A stretch of DNA of 64,000 bases from Mesorhizobium sp. J8 (lineage in GTDB: Bacteria > Pseudomonadota > Alphaproteobacteria > Rhizobiales > Rhizobiaceae). This document shows, piece after piece, positions 47,317-56,277 of this stretch; position 1 is the stretch's first letter, and each line of letters starts with the position of its first letter. The notes beneath the pieces were generated by a model. That model did no database searches. It saw nothing but the letters and a program-made list of their open reading frames with translations, and had not been told where the DNA came from. The stretch is taken from positions 2,108,001-2,172,000 of the forward strand of contig NZ_AP024109.1 in the NCBI RefSeq assembly GCF_016591715.1, read 5' to 3'. A program made the translations under genes and the position numbers.

Positions 47317-47457
47317 GGGGAGCCTCGTTTACGGGAGATGGGAAGAACCGGCATCTTCGATATCGGACAGCGCGGCTGCCAGCAACCTCTCACAGCAAGT
47401 CCAGGAAAAGTGCGCAGCGGTTTTCCGTCCGGAATTGCGGCTAAAAAAACCGCTGGA

Positions 47458-48264
47458 TCAGGGGAAAGGCAGCAACCCGTCCACCGAACCCTCTGCGCTG
47501 GTCAGCGTGTAATAGAGCCCGCCACCGGTCGGCGTCGCCGACGGCCGGTCGAGGATCGGCACGGTGAAGACGAGCTTGCCGTCCTTCTGGCTGCGCACCG
47601 GCGCGCCGAACATGTAGTCGCGCTCGCCCGCGATGAAGAAATCGACGGATTCCGGGTCACCGGGCGACTGCGCCTGGACGACAAGGGTTTCATGGTCACC
47701 GGGCAGCACGCTTATGCCGAAATCGGGCCGGGCCGGGGAAGGCAGCGTGGCAAGCGCGGTCTTCACCAATGCTGCGTCGGTCGCGTTGTCGGGATCGGAG
47801 CCGGGGTCGACGCTGAGCCGGGTCTGGACCGGAATGCAGATCGTCTCGCAGATGCCAAGGAAGACATGGGCGTCGATGGTCGCCGGCTGGCCGGGCGAGG
47901 ACACAGTGAAGGTCACCGGCAGCGACACCGGACGATCGTAGCCGGCCCATTTGCCGTAGCCGTCGTCATGCCGCTGCGGCGGCGGGAAGGACAATTGCGC
48001 GTCGGCGATGTTGCTGCTGCCCGATATGTCGAGTTGCGGCGGCACGCCGGCATCGCCCGGATCGCGCCAATAGGTCTTCCAGCCTGGCTTCAACGCGATG
48101 TCGAGCACGCCGTGGATCTTGCCGGCGTCGTCGGGCTTGCCGGTGGTCACCAGCCGTACCTTGCCGCCTTCCGAATTGTACCAGATCGAGGAAGAGGCCT
48201 CGGCCGGGGGGCTTGCAGCCCACCCGAAAACGACGCCGAGAACCAGGATTTTCATGTATCGCAT
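47458..48264 (-). CDS. Secreted DsbD N-terminal-domain-like protein
   Basis: The 268-aa product has a signal peptide (MRYMKILVLGVVFGWAASPPAEA). The mature part resembles the alpha domain of DsbD/ScsB: WKTYWRDPGDAGVPPQLDISGSSNIADAQLSFPPPQR and FLGICETICIPVQTRLS, where the CETIC pair would be the redox cysteines. The membrane and thioredoxin domains of DsbD are missing, so it is a stand-alone periplasmic domain. ATG 48255 is an alternative start. Confidence 0.75.
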   Translation of the reverse strand: MRYMKILVLGVVFGWAASPPAEASSSIWYNSEGGKVRLVTTGKPDDAGKIHGVLDIALKPGWKTYWRDPGDAGVPPQLDISGSSNIADAQLSFPPPQRHDDGYGKWAGYDRPVSLPVTFTVSSPGQPATIDAHVFLGICETICIPVQTRLSVDPGSDPDNATDAALVKTALATLPSPARPDFGISVLPGDHETLVVQAQSPGDPESVDFFIAGERDYMFGAPVRSQKDGKLVFTVPILDRPSATPTGGGLYYTLTSAEGSVDGLLPFP

Positions 48265-48390
48265 GCGGTGATTTGACCGTCCGTTCTTGGCCGCGCAATG
48301 ACGTCGTCAGGCTCTCGGTATCATATTTGCGTGACATCGGGGACCGTCACCATCTTTTCGGCGCTGCCGAAACGCGTTACGCTCGGGGCC

Positions 48391-48999
48391 ATGGACTTGC
48401 TGCGCCACAAGAAGGCGGCCGCCGGACGCGGCTTCCTCGACGACCAGTTCCTGATTGCCATGCCTGGCATGAAGGACGACCGTTTCGCGCGCTCCGTCAT
48501 CTACATCTGCGCCCATAGCGACGAGGGTGCGATGGGCTTGATCATCAACCAGACGCAGCAGATGCTGTTTCCGGACCTGCTGGTGCAGCTCGGCATCATG
48601 AACGAGCAGGAAGCGATCCGCCTGCCGGCGCACACGCGCGATTTCGTCGTGCGCAATGGCGGGCCGGTCGACCGCAGCCGCGGCTTCGTGCTGCATTCCG
48701 GCGACTATCGCGTGGAATCCTCGCTGAACGTCTCCGACGACATTTGCCTGACGGCAACCGTCGACATCCTGCGCGCCATCTCCACCGGGCGCGGCCCGCG
48801 TCATGCGCTGATGGCGCTCGGCTACTCCGGCTGGGGTGCCGGCCAGCTCGAGAGCGAGATCGCCGAGAACGGCTGGCTCACCTGTCCGGCGACGCAGGAA
48901 CTTCTGTTCGACGCCGATATCGAGCGCAAATACGACCGCATCCTGGCCTCGATCGGCATCGACCTGGCGCATTTGAGCGCAGCCGCCGGGCATGCTTGA
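48391..48999 (+). CDS. YqgE/AlgH family protein (UPF0301)
   Basis: The 202-aa protein has the family pattern [56 protein letters not shown] and [22 protein letters not shown]. Function is unclear despite wide distribution. ATG 48391 gives the usual N-terminus; the longer frame upstream is not conserved-looking. It is divergent from the DsbD-like gene. Confidence 0.9.
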   Translation: MDLLRHKKAAAGRGFLDDQFLIAMPGMKDDRFARSVIYICAHSDEGAMGLIINQTQQMLFPDLLVQLGIMNEQEAIRLPAHTRDFVVRNGGPVDRSRGFVLHSGDYRVESSLNVSDDICLTATVDILRAISTGRGPRHALMALGYSGWGAGQLESEIAENGWLTCPATQELLFDADIERKYDRILASIGIDLAHLSAAAGHA

Positions 49000-49016
49000 T
49001 CCATCGCCGACATAGA

Positions 49017-49154
49017 GGCCGTTTCGAAACTCGCTCATGCGAGTCATATGGTGGTGATTTCGAGAACCGGAGCGGAGCGTGCTTAACGCACGTGAGCACC
49101 GGAAGCGCAGAAAGCGCCGCCAGATGGCCGCAGGAGTAGAGTTTCCAAACGGCC
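49017..49154. repeat. Intergenic inverted-repeat element, copy 2, with hairpin core
   Basis: The element is bounded by a 16-bp inverted repeat (49017-49032 and 49139-49154, one mismatch). The core from 49060 matches copy 1 (15447 on): CGAGAACCGGAGCGGAGCG, then CGTGC-TTAAC-GCACG, then TGAGCACCGGAAGCGCAGAA. The stem differs from copy 1 by a paired change (A-T to G-C), which keeps base pairing. It lies between convergent YqgE and GGDEF/EAL genes. Confidence 0.8.
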
Positions 49155-49155
49155 C

Positions 49156-52044
49156 CTAAGCCTGGGTCAGCGGATACTGCTCCCGCAGCGTCTTCAGCAC
49201 CTGGTCGCCGGGCATCGGCGCGCCGAACATGAAGCTCTGGACATATTCGCAACCCATCTGGCGCAGCTCCAGCGCGTCGCTTTCGTCCGAAATGCCTTCC
49301 GCCACGACCGAAAGCCCAAGCTCATGCGCCATGTTGACCATGGATTTGAGCAGCACGGCGCGCTTCGGCGTCGCGTCGTCAACGAAGCTCTTGTCGATCT
49401 TGATCGTGTCGAAGGGGAAGCGCGTCAGATAGGAGAGCGAGGAGTAGCCGGTGCCGAAATCGTCGAGCGAGAGCCCGATGCCGAGTTGCTTGAGCTTGGT
49501 CAGCACATGCGCGGTCTGCTCGGGATTGTCCATCACCAGTGATTCGGTGAGCTCGAGCCGGAAGCAGCGCGGTTTCAGATTGGCGCGCGCGATGACGGAG
49601 CGGACGTCGCTGACCAGGTCGCGGCGGATGAGCTGGCGGCTGGAAAGGTTGACCGAGACCGACAGCGGCGCGTCGCCGATCTGCTTTTGCCAGGCGGCCA
49701 GGTCCTCGGCCGCCTGCTGCATGGCGAACAGGCCGAGCTGGACGATCAGCCCGCAATTCTCCGCCACGGGGATGAAGTCCCCCGGTGGGATCATGCCGCG
49801 GCGCGGATGGTCCCAGCGCAGCAGCGCCTCGAAGCCGGCGACGCTGCCGTCCTCCAGCCGCACGATCGGCTGGTAGGCAAGCGTGAACTCGCGCCGCTCG
49901 ATGGCGCGGCGAAGGTCGGATTCGAATTGCAGCCGGTCGGTGCCGACGGTGCGGAAGGCAGGCCGGAACGGCTCGATCCTGTCGCCGCCGAAGCGCTTGG
50001 CCTGGTGCATGGCAAGCTCGGCGTCCTTGACCATGTCCTCGGCGGAGGTCTGCGCCGTCGTCCAGGTGATCAGGCCGATCGAGGCGGTCAGCACGATCTC
50101 GCGCTTGGCGAAGGTGATCGGATTGTTGATCGCGTGCTTGATGGCGTCTGCCATGGCCGCGATGCGGGCCGGGTCCTGCTCCGAAAGCAGCATCAGCGCG
50201 AACTGATCGCCGGCAAAGCGCGACAGCGAATCCTTCGGCTTCAGGAGCCGGTGCAGCCGGCGGGCGACGGTCAGAAGGATGGTGTCGCCGGCGGAAATGC
50301 CGAGGCCGTCATTGACCTGCTTGAAGCGGTCGATATCGATGATGAAGACCGTTGGGCGCACCTTGTCCTCGGTGCGGGCGATCGAGATGATCGCCTCCAG
50401 CCGGTTCATGAACAATTCGCGGTTCGGCAGGCCGGTCAGGTTGTCGTGCACGGCGTCGTGCAGCAGCCTTTCCTCGGATTTCTTCTGCTCGGTCACATCG
50501 ACCATGGTGCCGACGCAGCGGATCACCTCGCCGTCGGAGCCGATCACCGGGCGGGCGCGCAGCGAGAACCAGTGATAATGGCCGTCGGCGCCGCGCAGGC
50601 GGAAGTTCTGCGCCACCTTGCCGCGGCGGTGCTCCAGCACGACGTCGAGCGTGGTGCGGAAGGTGTCCCGGTCGTCGGCATGCAGCACCGGCAGCCAGTT
50701 GCGGGCGGCACCGCCGAGGCTGTTCGGCGCAAGGCCGAGCTGCAGGCTGATGTCCGGCTTCGTCACCACGCGGTCGCGCAGCACGTCCCAGTCCCAGACG
50801 ATGTCGCCCGAGCCTGCGACGGCGAGCGCCTGCCGCTCGAGGTCGGAGAACAGGCCCTGATGCGCCCCGCCGCCGGCGAAGGCGTGCTGCATCACGGTGA
50901 AGCCGATCAGAAGAATGATCAGGATCAGACCGCCGCCCAGCGCGGGCTGCGCGATGTCATTGTCCAGCATGCCGGTGATCGCCATCCACGACCCGCATAG
51001 CCAGAGCAGCACCATGACCCAACTTGGCACCAGCATGATCGCCCGGTCATAGCCGCGGATGCCGAGGAAGATGATCAGGCCGAGGCCGGTGAGCGCGGTG
51101 GCAGCGAAGGAGATGCGGGCGATGCCGGCGGCGACCGCCGGATCGACGATGGCGACGCCGGCGATCAAAAGCAGGCCGAGGATCCAGACCAGCGCGCCAT
51201 AGCTGAAATGGCCGTGCCACCGGTTGAGGTTGAGGTAAGCGAACAGGAACACCACGAAGGTTGCCGCGAGCGCCACCTCCGTCCCGGCCCGCCAGATCTG
51301 CTCGTTGCCGGGCGATATCTCGATGATCTTGTTGAGAAAGCCGAAGTCGACGCAGATATAGGCGAGCACCGCCCATGCAAGCGCCGCGGTCGCCGGGAAC
51401 ATCGAGGTTCCCTTGACCACGAACAGGATGGTCAGGAACAGCGCCAGAAGGCCCGAGATGCCGATGACGATGCCGCGGAACAGCGTGTAGGAATTGACCG
51501 AATCCTTGTAGGAATCCGGCTCCCAGAGATAGACCTGCGGCAGCTTCGGCGAGGCGAGCTCGGCGATGAAGGTCACCACCGTTCCGGGGTTCAGCGTCAC
51601 CCGGAACACGTCGGCGTCGGGACTTGTCTGGCGGTCGAGCGCGAAACCTTCGCTGGGCGTGATCGCCGCGATACGCGTCGAGCCGAGGTCGGGCCAGAAG
51701 ATGCCGGAGTTCACCAGGCGGAAATGCGGCGCGACGATAAGCCGGTCGAGCTGCTGGTCGGTGGTGTTGGCGAGCGCGAAGACGGCCCAGTCGCCGCTCG
51801 AGCGCGCGTCATTGGCCTCGACCTCGATGCGCCGCACGATGCCGTCGGGGCCGGGCGCGGTCGAAACCTGGAAATTCTCGCCCTGATTCCGGTAGATCTC
51901 CACGGCGCCGGAGAGGTCCAGCGCCTTGTCGTCGCGCGCAATCTTGATCGGCTCGACGGCGAAAGCGGGCATCGCCGAAAAAAGCGTGGCGACGATCATC
52001 ATGATGAGGGCGAACAGCGACGCTAATCGCGGAGAATTCGTCAC
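49156..52044 (-). CDS. Membrane GGDEF/EAL protein with degenerate GGDEF, probable c-di-GMP phosphodiesterase
   Basis: The 962-aa protein has a signal peptide (1-29), a periplasmic sensor (30-185, 7TMR-DISM-like), about seven membrane helices (187-390), a PAS domain (405-520), GGDEF (~527-690) and EAL (~705-955). The GGDEF motif reads AGDQF (611-615) and the I-site is KPKD rather than RxxD, so cyclase activity is unlikely. The EAL domain keeps GFEALLRW, NLSSRQL, ELTES, DDFGTGYSSL, KIDKSF and AEG, so it should hydrolyse c-di-GMP. The start is GTG at 52044, 2 nt after the acetyltransferase stop. Confidence 0.88.
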   Translation of the reverse strand: MTNSPRLASLFALIMMIVATLFSAMPAFAVEPIKIARDDKALDLSGAVEIYRNQGENFQVSTAPGPDGIVRRIEVEANDARSSGDWAVFALANTTDQQLDRLIVAPHFRLVNSGIFWPDLGSTRIAAITPSEGFALDRQTSPDADVFRVTLNPGTVVTFIAELASPKLPQVYLWEPDSYKDSVNSYTLFRGIVIGISGLLALFLTILFVVKGTSMFPATAALAWAVLAYICVDFGFLNKIIEISPGNEQIWRAGTEVALAATFVVFLFAYLNLNRWHGHFSYGALVWILGLLLIAGVAIVDPAVAAGIARISFAATALTGLGLIIFLGIRGYDRAIMLVPSWVMVLLWLCGSWMAITGMLDNDIAQPALGGGLILIILLIGFTVMQHAFAGGGAHQGLFSDLERQALAVAGSGDIVWDWDVLRDRVVTKPDISLQLGLAPNSLGGAARNWLPVLHADDRDTFRTTLDVVLEHRRGKVAQNFRLRGADGHYHWFSLRARPVIGSDGEVIRCVGTMVDVTEQKKSEERLLHDAVHDNLTGLPNRELFMNRLEAIISIARTEDKVRPTVFIIDIDRFKQVNDGLGISAGDTILLTVARRLHRLLKPKDSLSRFAGDQFALMLLSEQDPARIAAMADAIKHAINNPITFAKREIVLTASIGLITWTTAQTSAEDMVKDAELAMHQAKRFGGDRIEPFRPAFRTVGTDRLQFESDLRRAIERREFTLAYQPIVRLEDGSVAGFEALLRWDHPRRGMIPPGDFIPVAENCGLIVQLGLFAMQQAAEDLAAWQKQIGDAPLSVSVNLSSRQLIRRDLVSDVRSVIARANLKPRCFRLELTESLVMDNPEQTAHVLTKLKQLGIGLSLDDFGTGYSSLSYLTRFPFDTIKIDKSFVDDATPKRAVLLKSMVNMAHELGLSVVAEGISDESDALELRQMGCEYVQSFMFGAPMPGDQVLKTLREQYPLTQA

Positions 52045-52046
52045 AG

Positions 52047-52643
52047 TCAGCCCTTCGTTCCATCGCCCGGCGGATCGTCCGCGATCCGGGCGTAGAGATA
52101 GTGATCCTGCCAGATGCCATTGATCCTGAGATAGGATCGCAGAAGTCCTTCGCGCCGGAATCCGGCTTTTTCAAGCACACGGATCGACCGGGCGTTTTCG
52201 GGAATACAGGCAGCTTCGATCCGGTGCAACCTGAGCGTATCGAAGGCGAAGCGCGACACCAGCTTGACCGCCTCGGTCATCAGACCGCGGCCGCCGAAGC
52301 GCTCACCGATCCAGTAGCCGATATGGCCGCTCTGCGCGACGCCGTGGCGGATGTTGCCGAGCGTGATGCCGCCGGCGAGCTTGCCGCTCGATTTTTCGAA
52401 GATGAAGAAGGCGATGGCCGTGCCTTGCGCGTAATCCTCGCGGTAGCGGCTGATGCGGAGCCGCCACGCCGTGCGCTCGAGCTCGTCCGGCTGCCAGCGC
52501 GGTTCCCAGGGTTCCAGGAAGGCGCGGCTTTCGCCGCGCACCGCCGACCATTCGCGGTAGTCGTTGGTGAGGGGCACGCGCAGCGTGACCTTTTCGCCTC
52601 TCAGTGCCGGCAGGTCGCGGCGAAAGAAAGGGAGCGCGAACAC
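52047..52643 (-). CDS. GNAT N-acetyltransferase, RimJ/RimL-like
   Basis: The ~198-aa protein has the RimJ pattern: LRVPLTNDYREWSAVRGESRAFLEPWEPRW, GYWIGERFGGRGLMTEAVKLVSRFAF with the acetyl-CoA loop, and RIEAACIPENARSIRVLEKAGFRREGLLRSYLRINGIWQDHYLYA. It probably acetylates ribosomal or other protein N-termini. I choose GTG 52643; the ATG further upstream would overlap the M16 gene. The ribosome site is weak, suggesting coupling to the upstream gene. Confidence 0.82.
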   Translation of the reverse strand: MFALPFFRRDLPALRGEKVTLRVPLTNDYREWSAVRGESRAFLEPWEPRWQPDELERTAWRLRISRYREDYAQGTAIAFFIFEKSSGKLAGGITLGNIRHGVAQSGHIGYWIGERFGGRGLMTEAVKLVSRFAFDTLRLHRIEAACIPENARSIRVLEKAGFRREGLLRSYLRINGIWQDHYLYARIADDPPGDGTKG

Positions 52644-52656
52644 GGCGCTTGTAGGG

Positions 52657-53949
52657 TCAGACGGCGAGCCGGCGGGCGGTCGTCTGCGGACCCGCAAGCG
52701 ATTCGAGGATCGCCTCGTAGGGCGCAAGCGTGCCCACGGGCCCGACCGCGGTGAGCGTCGGCTTGGTCGAGAACAGCCGCGAGGAGAGGTCGGTCAGCCG
52801 GTCGACTGTCAGCGCCGAAAGCCGCTCCATCAATTCCTCCTTGGCGATCGGCCGCCCGAACAGAAGCAACTGCCTGGCAATCTGCGAGGCCCGGCTGGCC
52901 GGGCTTTCGGCCGACATGATGAGGCCGGCGCGATATTGCGCGCGCGCCCGGTCGAGCTCTTCCTGCTGGATGCTCTCGCCGGCCTTCTGCAATTCGTCGA
53001 TGATCACCGGCACCAGCTTGGCGATGTCGCTCTGCCCGGTCGCGGCATGCACGCCGAAGATGCCGGTGTCGGAAAATCCCCAGTGGAAGGCATAGACCGA
53101 GTAGCAGAGGCCGCGCTTCTCGCGCACCTCCTGGAACAGCCTCGACGACATGCCGCCGCCGAGGATCATCGACAGCACCTGCGAGGCGTAGAAGTCGCGC
53201 ACATGGTAGGCGCGGCCCTCGAAGCCGAGCACGATCTGCGCGTCCATCAGGTCGCGGTCCTCGCGGAAATCGCCGCCGACATATTGCGCATATTGCGGGA
53301 TGTTGCCCGCCGCCTTGGCGCGGAAGCCGCCCAGCTGTTTTTCCACCTCGCGCACGAAATTGTCGTGCTTGATGTCGCCGGCCGCCACGATGACCATCCG
53401 CTCGGCGTCATATTGCCGCTCGATGAAGTCGTGCAACTGGCTGGAAGTGAAGGACTTGACCGTCTCCGGCGTGCCCAGGATCGAGCGTCCGATGGTCTGA
53501 TGGCGAAAGGCCGTTTCGGTGAAGCGGTCGAAGACGATGTCGTCGGGTGTGTCGTGCGCGGCGCCGATCTCCTGCAGGATCACGTGCTGCTCGCGCTCGA
53601 GCTCGTCGGGATCGAATTCGGACTCCTGCAGGATATCGGCCAGGATGTCGACCGCCAGCGGCACGTCGTCGGAAAGCACCCTGGCGTAGTAGGAGGTCGT
53701 CTCGACGCTGGTGGCGGCGTTGATCTCGCCGCCGACATTCTCGATCTCCGAAGCGATCTCGAAGGCGCTGCGGCGCTTGGTGCCCTTGAACGCCATGTGC
53801 TCGAGCAGATGGGCCATGCCATGCTCTTCGTCGCGCTCGTTGCGGGCGCCGGACTTGACCCAGGCCCCTAAGGCAACCGATTCGATGCTTGGAAGGGTTT
53901 CGGTGGCGACTGTCAGGCCGTTCGACAGACGGCTTACCTCAACACCCAT
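52657..53949 (-). CDS. M16-family zinc peptidase (mitochondrial processing peptidase-like)
   Basis: The 430-aa protein has the inverted zinc motif HLLEH in MAHLLEHMAFKGTKRRSAFEIASEIENVGGEINAATS and the downstream Glu in the EREQHVILQEI segment. The C-terminal half has GGGMSSRLFQEVREKRGLCYSVYAF. It is close to alphaproteobacterial MPP-beta-like peptidases. ATG 53949 begins MGVEVSRLSNGLTV, the normal start. It follows thrC by 14 nt and is likely co-transcribed with it. Confidence 0.9.
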   Translation of the reverse strand: MGVEVSRLSNGLTVATETLPSIESVALGAWVKSGARNERDEEHGMAHLLEHMAFKGTKRRSAFEIASEIENVGGEINAATSVETTSYYARVLSDDVPLAVDILADILQESEFDPDELEREQHVILQEIGAAHDTPDDIVFDRFTETAFRHQTIGRSILGTPETVKSFTSSQLHDFIERQYDAERMVIVAAGDIKHDNFVREVEKQLGGFRAKAAGNIPQYAQYVGGDFREDRDLMDAQIVLGFEGRAYHVRDFYASQVLSMILGGGMSSRLFQEVREKRGLCYSVYAFHWGFSDTGIFGVHAATGQSDIAKLVPVIIDELQKAGESIQQEELDRARAQYRAGLIMSAESPASRASQIARQLLLFGRPIAKEELMERLSALTVDRLTDLSSRLFSTKPTLTAVGPVGTLAPYEAILESLAGPQTTARRLAV

Positions 53950-53963
53950 ATGGCAAGTACTCC

Positions 53964-55361
53964 TTAACGCGCCGCCCGCGAGTGGCGGCTCACGTAATCT
54001 TCCACCATTTTCAAGTCGGATGGAAGTATCGTGTATTTTTCGTCGGCTGTCATCAAGCCGCCTAGCCATGCGGGCAGGGCAGGGGTCACGCCGCTCGCGG
54101 CCTCGACCGCGGCCGGGAATTTCGCCGGATGCGCGGTGCCGAGCACCACCATGGGCACCGGACCGGAGGCGTGGGAAGCGGCGACATGCACGGCCGCCGC
54201 CGTGTGCGGATCGAGAAGGTAATTGCTCGCCTCCAGCGTCGCGCGGATGGTGGCGGCGACCTCCTCGACGGTGGCGCGGCCGGCGTCGAATTCGGCGCGG
54301 ATGCGCTTGAGCTCGCCTTCCTCGATGGTGAAGGCGCCCGACTGCTTCAGACCGTTCATGTAGCGCCTGACCGTCTCGGCATCGCGGCCGGCCGCCTCGA
54401 ACAGCAGCCGCTCGAAATTCGACGACACCTGGATATCCATCGACGGCGAGGTCGTGGCGAACACGCCCTTGGTGCGGTATTCGCCGCTTGCCAATGTGCG
54501 CGCCAGGATGTCGTTGTCGTTGGTGGCGATGATCAGCCGCTCGATCGGCAAGCCCATGCGCTTGGCGGCGTAGCCCGCGAAAATATCACCGAAATTGCCG
54601 GTCGGCACCGTGAAGGAGACCGGCCGGTCCGGTGCGCCGAGCGACAGCGCGGACGAGAAATAATAGACGATCTGGGCCATGATGCGGGCCCAGTTGATCG
54701 AATTGACGCCCGACAGCGACACCTGGTCGCGAAAGCCGTGGTCGTTGAACATGTCCTTCACCAGGCCCTGGCAGTCGTCGAAATTGCCTTCGACCGACAG
54801 CGCATGGACGTTGGCGGCGCTCGACGTCGTCATCTGCCGCTGCTGCACTGGCGAGACCTTGCCGTGCGGGAAAAGGATGAAGATGTCGGTGCGGTCGCGG
54901 CCGGCGAAGGCGTCGATCGCGGCACCCCCGGTGTCGCCCGAGGTCGCGCCGACGATGATGGCGCGTTGGCCGCGTTCGGCAAGCACATGGTCCATCAGCC
55001 GCGCCAGCAACTGCATCGCCACGTCCTTGAAGGCCAGCGTCGGGCCGTGGAACAGCTCGAGGATGAAGGTGTTTTTCCCTGTCTGCACCAGCGGGCAGAC
55101 GGCCTCGTGCCGGAACGTGGCATAGGCTTCGCGCACCAAGCGCTCGAAGACGGGCGCCGCGATCTCGCCGCCGAGGAACGGCGTCAAGACGCGAATGGCA
55201 AGCTCGGGATAGGCAAGCCCGCGCATAGCGCGGATGTCGGCGGCGGAAAATTGCGGCCATTCGCGCGGCACGTAAAGCCCGCCGTCGCGCGCCAGGCCGG
55301 CCAGCACCGCGTCCGAAAATCCGAGCGCGGGCGCTTCCCCGCGGGTACTCACATATTGCAT
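53964..55361 (-). CDS. thrC: Threonine synthase
   Basis: The 465-aa PLP enzyme converts O-phosphohomoserine to threonine. The N-terminal MQYVSTRGEAPALGFSDAVLAGLARDGGLYVP is the family start; the PLP lysine is in GPTLAFKDVAMQ; GATSGDTGGAAIDAF binds the phosphate; and FTVPTGNFGDIFAGYAAKRMG is conserved. The partner thrB is at 44724, about 9 kb away. ATG 55361 is chosen by the N-terminal match. Confidence 0.95.
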   Translation of the reverse strand: MQYVSTRGEAPALGFSDAVLAGLARDGGLYVPREWPQFSAADIRAMRGLAYPELAIRVLTPFLGGEIAAPVFERLVREAYATFRHEAVCPLVQTGKNTFILELFHGPTLAFKDVAMQLLARLMDHVLAERGQRAIIVGATSGDTGGAAIDAFAGRDRTDIFILFPHGKVSPVQQRQMTTSSAANVHALSVEGNFDDCQGLVKDMFNDHGFRDQVSLSGVNSINWARIMAQIVYYFSSALSLGAPDRPVSFTVPTGNFGDIFAGYAAKRMGLPIERLIIATNDNDILARTLASGEYRTKGVFATTSPSMDIQVSSNFERLLFEAAGRDAETVRRYMNGLKQSGAFTIEEGELKRIRAEFDAGRATVEEVAATIRATLEASNYLLDPHTAAAVHVAASHASGPVPMVVLGTAHPAKFPAAVEAASGVTPALPAWLGGLMTADEKYTILPSDLKMVEDYVSRHSRAAR

Positions 55362-55489
55362 CGTCAAAGGCCCATTGCTGCCGGTCGCGTCATCCACGGC
55401 AATTGGTTAATTTTCCGAGCCGGCTCAGTCGCATTTTTGCCGCGCGGTTGCTATACGTCACCGGCTTTGTGAGAGGGAAGTGCAGTTTC

Positions 55490-56236
55490 ATGGCGTTTTA
55501 TTCGGTCAACCGTCGACTTGTCGCGGGTCTGGCGCTTGCGGGCTTTATGCTTGCCGCCGCCGGCTGCCAATCGAGCGACAATGGTATTCTGAACCTCGGT
55601 TTCGGCAAGAAGACCGATCCGACTGCGCCGCCCCCGCCGCAGGATCCCAAGATTCTCGCCAGCCAATTGCGCGCCTATTGCCCGAAGGTGACGCTGCGCG
55701 ACGGCACCGCCTATTTCAACACCTATGCCAAGGGCGCCACGGCAAAGCCCAAGAAGAAGAAGCTTGATCCGGCGGCGCAGGCCGAGGCCGAGGCGGCCGC
55801 CGCGGCTGCCCAGACCGGCCCCAACGGTCAGCCGATCGATCCGGACCACGATCCATCGAAGATCATCTACCAGGCCTCGATCACCGATGTGACGCGCGAT
55901 TGCACCCATGCCAACGGCCAGATGTCGATGAAGATTGCTGTGGCCGGCAAGGTCGTGCCGGGGCCGATGTTCGCGCCCGGCACCGTCACCATGCCTATCC
56001 GCATCGCGGTCCAGCATGGCGACGAAGTGCTTTATTCGCAGTTGCATCCGTATCAGGTGCAGGTCACCGACCCCTCGGCCGCCACCCAGTTCGTCTTCGT
56101 CGACAACAATGTCGTGGTGCCGGAGCCGACCGCGCGCGACTACCAGGCCTATGCCGGCTATGACGAGAACACGCCGGCCGCCACCACGGACAAGTCGAAA
56201 GGCAAGCGGAAGAAGCGTGCTCCGGCGACGAATTAA
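55490..56236 (+). CDS. Putative lipoprotein of unknown function
   Basis: The 248-aa product has a lipoprotein signal (LVAGLALAGFMLAAAGC, lipidated Cys near residue 26). The mature part has a Pro-rich linker, LRAYCPKVTLRDGTAYFNTYAKGA, a Lys/Ala-rich spacer and a beta-rich C-terminal domain (IIYQASITDVTRDCTHANGQMSMKIAVAGKVVPGP). Similar proteins are common in Rhizobiales without known function. GAGAGGGA precedes the ATG. Confidence 0.72.
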   Translation: MAFYSVNRRLVAGLALAGFMLAAAGCQSSDNGILNLGFGKKTDPTAPPPPQDPKILASQLRAYCPKVTLRDGTAYFNTYAKGATAKPKKKKLDPAAQAEAEAAAAAAQTGPNGQPIDPDHDPSKIIYQASITDVTRDCTHANGQMSMKIAVAGKVVPGPMFAPGTVTMPIRIAVQHGDEVLYSQLHPYQVQVTDPSAATQFVFVDNNVVVPEPTARDYQAYAGYDENTPAATTDKSKGKRKKRAPATN

Positions 56237-56277
56237 GATCTGCGCTCATCGACGCCCGATCCTGGCTTGACGGGCAG

